Below, one piece after another: positions 32,107-41,534 of a DNA stretch of 64,000 nucleotides (position 1 is the first letter of the stretch; every line of letters begins with the position of its first letter). Where the stretch lies: contig JAULAV010003341.1 of assembly GCA_030789695.1 (NCBI GenBank), forward strand, positions 1 to 64,000, written 5' to 3'. Source of the stretch: Scilla litardierei (lineage: Eukaryota; Streptophyta; Magnoliopsida; Asparagales; Asparagaceae). A model generated the notes under the pieces. That model saw nothing but the letters and a program-made list of their open reading frames with translations. It did no database searches and was not told where the DNA came from. Both the position numbers and the translations under genes were made by a program.

Positions 32107-35100
32107 CATCACATCTTAACAATAATACTACACAGGCAATTCTAAGAAAATATTATACAATTCTATGTGGTACATACAACAAACAGAAAAATGCTTGGCA
32201 CTGACTTCTTTCAAAGATAGCAGTTGTATGCCAAAAGAATGGGGAGTGATTCATAACCCTGGCCTCCCATTAATGCAAGCACACGCCTTCAGCAGGGGCT
32301 GAAGATCTTTCACACAATTCAACAATTTGGTTGGAACTTAGCTTCTTATGAACATACACGACAAAAATTGCAGCCAACTTTGCATCTTCAAAGTTGATAA
32401 TTTATTTGAACTGGAAATGAATATATGGTATTTTGATTTTATGCAAGCTTATAATGCCATATTTTCTTGAGGACACCAGATCTATGTATTGTTTACTTAA
32501 TAAATTCTTTGTGAAATTGAGAATTGGCTTGATGTAATAAAATCTTTGTACTCATCACATAAGTTGTTTTTAGAAATCTTGTAATCATCTTAAATATTGC
32601 CATCTTCAGCATAAGAATGGCAATAGTTAATCTTTTCGGAAACTTCTTGAGAAATATGTGTATCAAGAAGGTAGATGATTTGTAAGTATAGCTCAACACA
32701 AACTGTTTGCTATATTTCTTCTTCTACAGTATAACATGTTAATAAATAATAATCCACTTTGATAAACTTTACAATAAATTTGATCTTGCCTAAATGATCC
32801 TCCATCGTCGGTTCTTGATGCAAATAGCACAGAGGATCCCACTTAAAGAATCAACAGAGGCATGTTCACTTAGATCTGGTAGGATAATATATGGATGGTT
32901 TTAGTGCAAATATAAGCTCTCACACAGAGGGTGTTAAATTCATTTTTTTAGTTTTTCTTTTTTTTTTGGGTTGGGGGGGGAAGAAGAGAACCCAATAGTT
33001 GTTCCTCTGCTCTCAAGTGCAAAAGAAACAGATCAAGGTTCAACCATCACTATGGAACCAAGGGATAATCAGGTCCATTGGAGAACCTGAGGTTAAATGC
33101 AAAGCTATCTTCACTGATTGGATGGCAAAAATTCACTAGACAATAAAACTATTCGGAGTAGATGGAATTAAAAAGGGTGAGGGTGTGCATGAAATAATAT
33201 GTTAGAGGTCTTTCCTAGTGTTGAACTATTTTCTCCCATTTACCTAAAATCGTATTGGAAAGTTGAAAATTGAACATAACAATTAACTGATCAACATTTA
33301 CCAATAAATGAAATTACTCTTGGTTGGTATTTTGGGTAACACTATTTCCCATCCATGTTCAATCTACCACGCTTAAAGAAGTACATATAAAAGTAATCCT
33401 CTTGTAGGCAAGGTCTTTTGAGTCCTTTCTATATAATACGCTCATTATTGATTTCATATTCAATAAACGAATCATACACGTCTTTTCGGCTTCTTATCTC
33501 TTTGTTTGCCTCATTTCCAATTGTAGATTGTACTTAAAACCAAATCATTGAATCCTAGTTGTATCCACCCGCTTTTTTTCAATGTATAAATCCAGAAACA
33601 CTCCAACTTTTTTCACATATTATGGAACTACAAGGCTAAAAGATGGAATTATACTTAATAAGAGTTTAAGGACCAGATATATTCTAAACCAAGGTTTAAA
33701 ATCTTGGTTTCAGCATCTAACTATAGTTTATAGCATCGGTAGAAGTATTGAGTGATAGATATCAAAAGTATCATCCCTTAAGCATATGTTGTTCTGTCTC
33801 AACCTAGGGGTTTGTTAAAATATAACATCATCCATTGGTGCATAATTACTACCATCTAGTAAACTATCTTTTCTTTCTCTTACCCCCTCCATTAAGGTCT
33901 TCATGAAAGATATTAACTAAATCAATAAGATATTATTTAAATTAATAAATTTAGCTTTAGTTTGCTATCATTACAAAAATTAGTGATGGCCTCATGTCGT
34001 AACTAATATGGCCTGAGATATACGAGTCTTTGTGATACTCTTCATTGAAACTTGGAATTTCGCCATGATATAGACAGCCATGTTTCATATCACGGCCTAG
34101 AAATCAAGTTAAAAAACCAAAACATTTTAGCATTACTTTATTTTCGAATATTGAATTTGGCTGTTAAACAAAATTTCTTTCCATTATTATACGAAAAAAT
34201 CCAAATTTTTTAACTTTGGTACCTCAAACCCTAAATCTCATCTTGTATTAGTAGTTATCAGCTTATTATAAGTATTGGCCAATTTCATATGGATCATATG
34301 TGCATGTTTGAAGCCTGGTCTAATTTTTTTCAGTCGGTTCACTCGATCCTGCTAGCATCTGACACGATAAGAGAAATATGTCTCTGTATCAATAGATTTT
34401 TCAAACCATGTTCTCAACAATGTGTGGAGAAAGAAAACTATGCATGACAATAATTTAGTATGTTTCCATAAACAAAATTGGGTATGTTGGATTTGGACTC
34501 TCTCTCTCTGTTAAAAGAATAGGTATGTTTACTTTCAACATGTTACGACTGCCCTAAAGAGGTGTTTCTAAATGGTTTTCGATATTGTAAGATTTCATGT
34601 GTCATACGATGCAACTCATAGCACAAGATACATTAACCATATCTTGCAATAAATGGAGCCAATAGCTAAACAGGGAAGACGTGACCATGTATATCATATC
34701 AACCGTAAGATATGTATCGAAAATAGCAATTACAACTCTAACATACGTCATTAAAGATCCATCACCACCCTAAAACCCATTAACACCCATGAACGCATGA
34801 TCATTATTCAGTTTGCTCTAAGGATATGAGTAAATTAGTACAACAATTCTTGGGAAAGTGTTGTTCGATCAGCAGCTAAGGTTCATCTATGAAGCGTTTA
34901 GGGAAGATCATAGTTCCTTTTTTTTAAACAAACACAAAATTAAATCTGAATCCAATACAAAAATATGCAAAATTTTCTACAAAAAAATCAAAATTTCAAC
35001 ACTCCAAATTACATAAAACAGTCAAGAGTATTGCAAGTCGAAACCAAGACCTTCAAACCCTTGCAATTTATGATTGCAGTTCCAAATAAATTAGTACAAA

Positions 35101-35167
35101 ATAATAAAATATTGAACAATTATTCAAAAAAAAACTGATTTGAGGAAAGGCACGGGAAAGAGGAGAT
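32107..35167 (-). other. AT-rich stretch without recognised gene
   Basis: About 3 kb of AT-rich, stop-rich sequence. If the centrin first exon is at 35170, this is intron. I see only a T-run followed by a G-run at 32948-32981 and no bounded element. Confidence 0.5.
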
Positions 35168-35169
35168 AC

Positions 35170-35172
35170 CAT
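35170..35172 (-). CDS. Proposed centrin exon 1: ATG-only coding part
   Basis: The first confidently placed centrin exon (24953) opens in phase 0 with GAA ACT and has no ATG; its own upstream frame hits a stop at once. At 35172-35170 the minus strand reads ATG followed directly by GTATCTCC, a good donor in the right phase. The segment upstream on the minus strand is less AT-rich and leader-like. A coding part of just ATG would give the start METSRGG. This is inference; another ATG in 24954-35000 is possible. Confidence 0.4.
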
Positions 35173-35249
35173 TGAGATCTGAAGGTGCACTTTCTTCTTG
35201 GGTCAAAAAAGGATCGGGTTTTTTCCGTCTAGAGTTTTGAACACTGTAT

Positions 35250-35290
35250 CAGGCCGAAGCCGTCAGGGTAACGAGAGATATATACGGTAT
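35250..35290 (-). promoter_or_regulatory. Possible centrin core promoter
   Basis: The minus strand reads TATATATC at 35284-35277, about 105 bases before the proposed ATG. A start site near 35250 would give a leader of about 80 bases. Confidence 0.35.
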
Positions 35291-35868
35291 ACCCTCGGGA
35301 AAGAAGAACGGACGGGTCGGAGTGGGCAGAACCCTATTACGATAACGAACCCGAATTCGACCGGGACTTGGGGAGTTGCGCACGTGACATCCTGGGATTT
35401 TTTATTTTAAGCCCTTGGTGTCTGAGGAATTACTTTTTGTGTAAAGAACAATCCAGTCCCTCTCTTTTTTTGGTGTTGCACTTTTAAATCATTACATAAA
35501 ATAAATTACAAATAATATGCCGCAATTTTCCTTTCTTTAGTTATAAAATGCTTGCGTACGTACATCATATGAGCCAACGGAGGCCAAAAACTCCTCCTAG
35601 GCTAGCAGGATGAAGCCCTTATAAAAAGAAAAGTACATTAACTCAAAACATCTCTAATGTTTCTCCAAAACTCAATCAAATATCATAACATTTTTTCGCA
35701 TCACTTGACTCCCCTTAGCAGGTCAATTATAGAATTAATGACCAAAATGCCCTCCATTTCTTCTTCATCCGCTTATTTCTTATTATTCTCCCGTTATTGA
35801 TGGAGCTTTCTTCTCCATTTCGGTTTCTTCTTTTTCCTCCTCATTTCTTCTCCTCCTATTGCTTCTCC

Positions 35869-36490
35869 TGTTGGGGCTATTCTAAATTATTCTACAGAAA
35901 AACATCGCCAAATAATCTAGTACTAGAAATTACACGTGCACTTGGTGCACGGTGCAAAAAATAACCCCTACGAACACAGCAGCGGTGCAAACGCGAAACC
36001 GGGAAGGAGCAGAAAGCATGGGTGTGCGTGTCGGCAGTGTCGGAGGGGAAAAAGGGACAAAACACGCAAATCCGCATGCAAAAAGGACCAAAATGCAAAA
36101 GGGGAAGAAGGGGGGTTTTTGTGCAATTTAATGGAGTGTGGGGGAGAAAATGGCAATGTTTTTGAGTGAGTTTTGGGTCCTTTTTTCGGGTGAATGGGTG
36201 TTTTTCTGGGTGTTCTTTTGGTGTTTTTTTGGGTGTGTGGGTGAGGTGGATTGTGAGTTGAAGGGATTGTCCCATGTGGCGATGAGACATTGCCACATGG
36301 GACAAAGATTCAAAATCTGTCCTCTTTTGTAATAGAGATTATCATGTCAGATCTACGAGAAATAAACTGAAACTTACATGCGGAATCGTGCCTGAATCCA
36401 TAGCGCCTAGATTTGTAGATCCGCATGGTTGGCCTTCCAGATCAATTTGTCGATGGGATACATAAAAGACGGCGCTTAGTGTTATGGTTT
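35869..36490 (-). repeat. Copia LTR fragment with an insertion
   Basis: Matches the LTR at 58943-59426 over TGTTGGGGCTATTCTAAATT and TTATCATGTCAGATCTACGA to about 36475, then diverges. About 416 bp (35923-36338) is inserted after AATAATCTAGTA. The insert ends with a perfect 12-bp hairpin (36269-36280 with 36292-36303). Confidence 0.65.
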
Positions 36491-36499
36491 CTATCATGC

Positions 36500-38409
36500 A
36501 TAATAAGTTTATACTCACCGGAAAAAATACAAACCTACCAAGATCTATGCGTTTCAAATTGATTCGATCAGATTACTAACCTTTGTTGCCGATTCGAATG
36601 TATCGGAATGCATATACTGCTCTACGAACGACCACCCTTTATCAATATCCACACACGAACGTCGTGAACAGGAATTGCGAGGGTGCGAGCTCCTTCTGTG
36701 CAACTAGTGTTTCTCTCTCGCTCTTCGCTTTCCTCAAAAAATGGGAGAGATGGATTGAATACGTAATTAACTGAAAAACTTCTATATATCATGTATATAT
36801 AGTCCCACGTTAACCCTTGTCATGCCCCGCTTCACATTATACTTGGGAGCGAGGACGCGAGTGGGTCCGCATGTGCTTAAAGCAAAGAAGATGTACTTTT
36901 TTCTTTTTTTCTTTGACTTAAGCACAATAAGCGTTGTTTTAGCAAAGTAGGTCCTTGCACGTGAATTTCTAAGAAGCAGCATAAATATCTATTACACTTT
37001 TATTCCAGCGTCTTAAAAACAAAGTACACAAAATAATTAAGGCCTAGCATGGCCGTACAATTGCTGAAAGTAAACACACATGAATAAGCAACAAGCACAA
37101 CTAATAAAATAGGAACTAAGAGCAACTTTCTTTATCCTTCAGCAGGGAGGATCTCAGCATCCTCGTAACTCTGATCAGCGAGGTCCACTCTAAGGTAGGA
37201 TCCTCAAAAGTAGGGTTCTCGTTATACTCTGTCTCTGAAGCTAACATATATTTCATAAATCCATTTGAAATATATGTCAGCGATTTCTCGACAGGATTTT
37301 TAAAATATATATAAGTATTAAATAAAAGAGAGCGTTAGAACACTTAAGGAAAACTCGTGCATGGCATGTGAATAGAGCATGCTGAAAGTTGACATATGAT
37401 TTAAAGTATACAAGTGTTAAGCATGCAAAATAAGAAAACATAAGAACGTTAGAACATATAACGAAGCATGTACATGATGAATGGTTATGAGCATACTGAT
37501 AGTAATGACATGAGAGAGTTATTAACACAGAATTTGTATTTTTAAATAAAGTGACGGTGGCTTGCAAGTTGAGTATTTTTTGTTTCTCGTGTTTGTGAAT
37601 AAGTCCTTGTCCGGATAGGTAGTATGTTCTTGATGCACCCTATTATCGGGAGTTTACCGTGACGCCTCTTGTCATCCCTAACCTGGAAAATGGCCAAAAT
37701 ACTTGCCTCCACTAGTGTGGTATGGAGGTAGCCGTAAGGTGGTCAAGTTACATCTACGGACCCTACTACGATAGACCAACCCCGCCCAAGTGTCATAACT
37801 AGTCATTGACTAGTTTTTGTTCCATCTGTAATAGATGGGTTCTTATTTATATTTTGAGGGTTGTGTCCTACCCTCTGTCCAGATTTTACAACCTTTGATT
37901 CAATTCATCAATTAAACAAAACATGGAACCATGCAATAATACTAAGATATGAGCACATAAATGATTCCAACTGAGCAAATGTGTCTAATTAGGCTTAAAA
38001 TATTTTTCTAAGGCTAGTAGGTAGTTTTCAAGATCTTTCAACAATTACTAGGTATTTTTAAACAATTTAAAGGGGCCAAAAACTAATTTTAAATCAAGGA
38101 ACGATTTTTACAATATATATTCAAAGATTTATTTAGAGCAAAACCGTACGTCGTTTAATTCTTCCAACAAGTAGTCAAAACGTCTGTATTAACTAGTACT
38201 ACGACATATATTTTTATCGTACACCAGTGTATGTGAAAATCTCATGTTATACATTTTTAAGTGAAATTAGCTTTATTGAGTTTTGCCTTTGAAAAATCAT
38301 TGTGGGAGATATACTTGCGTTTTAACGATGAAACTAAAGCCAATGAGTCCATTTCCTCGTTTCGGATTTGCTGGGCCTTCCTTAGTATTTTTCTGACACC
38401 TATAAAGTT
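36500..38409 (-). other. Non-coding; right part is decayed gypsy LTR
   Basis: No gene seen. The last 150-200 bases before the copia element resemble 51400-51500 and 54100-54200 (a GGGTCCAGAAT-like segment followed by CATTTTTCTGA), so they belong to the same large LTR family as 49607-53072. The remainder shows no clear match. Confidence 0.4.
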
Positions 38410-38482
38410 AATTATGTTATAAACGGGCTTCTTGGTGGGCCTACCCGTTAGTGGGTATCCACCCATTATGTAACCCTACCAC

Positions 38483-38490
38483 TATAAATA
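38483..38490 (+). promoter_or_regulatory. TATA box in copia LTR
   Basis: TATAAATA in the left LTR, 45 bases before its end; the same sequence is in the right LTR. It places the transcription start close to the LTR end, leaving a very short R-U5. Confidence 0.6.
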
Positions 38491-38648
38491 TAGGGCTATG
38501 GTCTCCATAGCCGCCAAGTTTACAACACGTTATCAGCACGCTCAAAGCTAAGCCGAACCCCTGCCGACGGACGGACGCGACGAACGGACGCGACGCGAAC
38601 GGGCTTCCTTCACCGAACGTCGCTAGATCCGGCGGGTAGGATCTAGAG

Positions 38649-40408
38649 GTAACTTTCTCTCTAGATCTAAATTTTGTATATGCGCATATGTGGTGATTTA
38701 ATTCTTTTTGGCTCAATCGATTAAAAACACCGTTTTTATCGCTAAAAATCACCCTTTTTCAATTAAAAAACGTATTTTTGGAAGAAAAAATTGGGTTTTT
38801 TCCACTAAAAATCGGATTTTTACCCGTTGTTTTTCCCCAAAAATCACCCAAACCCGAAATAGGGTTCACCGCCCCCCCCCCCCCCCCCCCCCCCCCGTCG
38901 CCGGCAGCGGCGGGGGCCTTCCCGCCGTCGCTGCGGCGGCGGGAACCCCCCCCGCCACTACAGGCGGGGATTTCCCCGCCGCCTGCAGCGGCGGGCATCC
39001 CCCGCCGCCGCCGGCGGGGGCAACCCCCGCCGCGGCAGGCGGGGGCTCCCCGCCGCCTGCAGCGGCGGGGCACCCCCGCCGCCGCCGGCGGGGGCAACCC
39101 CCGCCGCGGCAGGCGGGGGCTCCCCGCCGCCTGCTGCGGCGGGGCAACCCCGCCGCCAACGGCGGGGGCAACCCCGCCGCCTACAGCGGCGGGGCACCCC
39201 CGCCGCCATCGGCGGGGGCAACCCCCGCCGCGGCAGGCGGGGGCCCCCCCCGCCGCCTGCTGCGGCGGGGCAACCCCGCCGCCATCGGCGGGGGCAACCC
39301 CCGCCGCCATCGGCGGGGGCAACCCCCGCCGCGGCAGGCGGGGGCTCCCCGTCGCCTGCTGCGGCGGGGCAACCCCGCCGCCAACGGCGGGGGCAACCCC
39401 GCCGCCTGCAGCGGCAGGGCACCCCCGCCGCCAGCGGCGGGGGGCAACCCCCGCCGCCGCAGGCGGGGGCAACCCCCGCCGCCTGCAGCGACGGGGGCAA
39501 CCCCCGCCGCCTGCAGCGACGGGGGCAACCCCCGCCGCCGCAGGCGGGGGCTCCCCGCCGCCTGCAGCGGCGGGCAACCCCCGTCGCCTGCCGCGGCGGG
39601 CCCCCCCCCTCCTCCCCGCCGCCTGCAGCGGCGGGCCCCCCCCCCCTCCCCGCCGCCTGCTGCGGCAAACGGGCCCGCCCGCCAGTAGCGGGTACGGGCC
39701 CGGCGTGAGTACCCCAAAACCCTAACTAGGGTTTCTGACCCAGAAAATTTTTTCGAATTTTCAAAATTTTTTCAGATTTATTGCGATTTTTTTCTCGTTA
39801 AAATCTGGACCAAAATGCATGTGATTTTTACTCATCGCAAATTATATTTGGATTTATGATTTTCTTTAAAAAACGTTTAAAAATTAAGAAGATCCTGCGA
39901 CCGCTCTGCCGTTAGTCAACTAACCTAACGGTGCATGACGTTGCCTAGTGGTCCAATAATTTTTAAACGGTAGATTTCATTTTCCATTATAAACTGCCTG
40001 TGATGAATAAATAAAATTGCCTGCGATGTATAAACTGCCTGTGATAATGCCTGCTGCATTATAACTGCCTGCGATGAATGGTTAATATTTGCTGTGGTTT
40101 TGGATCGGCTAGTTTATCACCATTTTTATTTTTCATGCATTATTTTCCTTTTGAGAGAAAAATGTAGTGAGGATAATTTTGTAAAATTACAAGCCCGGCG
40201 GACGCTTCAAGAAGATGAAGGACTATTCCAGAAGAATAGGGGCCCCACGGGGGTTCCCGAGTTGTACTTTCTTTCTTTTTGGGACTGTAATGGACTGTAA
40301 TTATTTATGGTGATTAGCCGATCCACGCAGCAAATATTTATGTCTGATGTGCTTGATTATTTATTTTTGCGCAAAATATCTAATTAATGCTATCTTTTTA
40401 CATGCTAG
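38649..40408 (+). other. Possible leader intron of the copia element
   Basis: A donor-like AGAG/GTAACT at 38649 and an acceptor-like TTTTTACATGCTAG ending at 40408 bracket the leader, nine bases before the gag ATG. Removing it would delete the hairpin array from the gag message. The second copia element has the same donor context (TATAGAG/GTAAA at 63480). RNA evidence is not available here. Confidence 0.4.
38872..39690 (+). repeat. GC-rich hairpin array in the copia leader
   Basis: Starts with 25 C, followed by about 800 bases of almost only G and C. It is built from units such as CCGCCGCGGCAGGCGGGGGC and GGCGGGGGCAACCCCCGCC. Most units fold on themselves, often as GCGGGG-GCAA-CCCCGC. All frames on both strands stay open because stop codons need A and T. 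The long Pro/Ala/Arg ORFs here are therefore not evidence of protein. Confidence 0.9.
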
Positions 40409-40416
40409 AGTAATAA

Positions 40417-41373
40417 ATGGCCAAAATTGCGAGCGTCGATTTCGACGTTTTGGATGCTTCAGGAAAGAATTACTTAAGCTGGCAGCTGGATATAAAATTC
40501 CATCTGCGAGCACAGGGATTGAGTCACGCCATCGCCTTAGGCGATAAGGTTTCTGACATAGATAAAGCGAAAGTAATTATCTATATCAGACGCCATATCG
40601 ATCGGACCCTGAAGGCCGAGTACCTAACGGTGGAGGACTCGTATGAGTTGTGGACCGCCCTCGAGGACAGGTATAAACATCAAAGGGATGTTATCCTACC
40701 TCGAGCGCGATATGAATGGGAGAACCTCCGTCTCCAAGACTTCAAGTCTATTGCCGAGTACAACTCGGCACTCTTTAGCATCACCTCACGCCTGAAGTTG
40801 TGTGGTGAAAAGGTGACGGAGGAACGCATGTTAGAGAAGACGTATACATCCTTCCATGAGAAGGATGTCATACTGATGCAACAGTATCGTGAACGAAAGT
40901 TCACAAAATACTCTGAGCTTCTCTCATGCCTTCTGATGGCAGAGCAGAATCGTGACCTCCTTCTGGCCACCCACAACTCACGCCCTACCGGCACTGCTCC
41001 TGCGCCTGAAGCGCACCACAGCTCCTTCCAGAAGAAAAGGGGCAACTTCAAAGGCAAACCCCAGAAGGGCAAGACCATGAAGAAGCAGGCTCGAGGACCC
41101 CCTCCAAGAAACAACCAAGAGGGGAAGAAGAAAAATGTGTGGAAGAGAAAAGACGACGGCCAGACTTCTGCCCCCAGAAAGGACTGGGAAGATAAATGCC
41201 ACAGGTGTGGCATGACTGGACACTGGTCCAGAAATTGTCGTACTCCACGCCACCTTCAGGAGTTGTACAAAGCAAGCCAGAAGCAAGCTGAGACAAACCT
41301 GGCGGTTCAAGAAAACCTGGCACCAATCAGGTTCATCGCCGAGGACTTCTCCAACGATGACCTGCTCGACTGA
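40417..41373 (+). CDS. gag: Copia Gag, 318 residues
   Basis: Forms the virus-like particle of the retrotransposon. The N-terminal half is a copia gag domain (ASGKNYLSWQLDIKFHL, ELWTALEDRYKHQR). A basic stretch follows (KKRGNFKGKPQKGKTMKKQ), then one CCHC zinc knuckle, CHRCGMTGHWSRNC. The frame ends in its own stop (TGA at 41371-41373), 161 bases before pol, in a different frame. The start is the first ATG after the acceptor-like site at 40408. No internal damage was seen. Confidence 0.95.
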   Translation: MAKIASVDFDVLDASGKNYLSWQLDIKFHLRAQGLSHAIALGDKVSDIDKAKVIIYIRRHIDRTLKAEYLTVEDSYELWTALEDRYKHQRDVILPRARYEWENLRLQDFKSIAEYNSALFSITSRLKLCGEKVTEERMLEKTYTSFHEKDVILMQQYRERKFTKYSELLSCLLMAEQNRDLLLATHNSRPTGTAPAPEAHHSSFQKKRGNFKGKPQKGKTMKKQARGPPPRNNQEGKKKNVWKRKDDGQTSAPRKDWEDKCHRCGMTGHWSRNCRTPRHLQELYKASQKQAETNLAVQENLAPIRFIAEDFSNDDLLD

Positions 41374-41534
41374 GGACATTTATCTACTTTATATGCATTG
41401 TAGTTTTTCCTTTTGAGAAACAATTTATCTGCTTATCTCTGGCATGTTTTAAGTACTTTTTCAGACATCAATTTAATTTTCGTAGTATATACCTTTGTGT
41501 TTTTTCCTTATACTGCGACTTTTCTTTAAAATAG
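41374..41534 (+). other. Gag-pol gap with acceptor-like end
   Basis: Stop-rich, T-rich 161-base gap. It ends TTTTCTTTAAAATAG directly before the pol ATG, which looks like a 3' splice site. Another pyrimidine-rich AG (TACTTTTTCAG) lies at about 41455-41465. This could supply a spliced pol message. Confidence 0.5.

Noticed and set aside
35198..35410. 70-codon plus-strand ORF
   Set aside because: Better explained as antisense of the proposed centrin leader; no similarity recognised.
38872..39690. CRISPR-like array
   Set aside because: Repeats are adjacent and self-complementary without unique spacers, and lie in a plant retrotransposon.
38708..39725. Long ORFs of 180-326 codons on both strands
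   Set aside because: The sequence is almost only G and C, so no frame can contain a stop. The predicted proteins are Pro/Ala/Arg/Gly low complexity from hairpin repeats.
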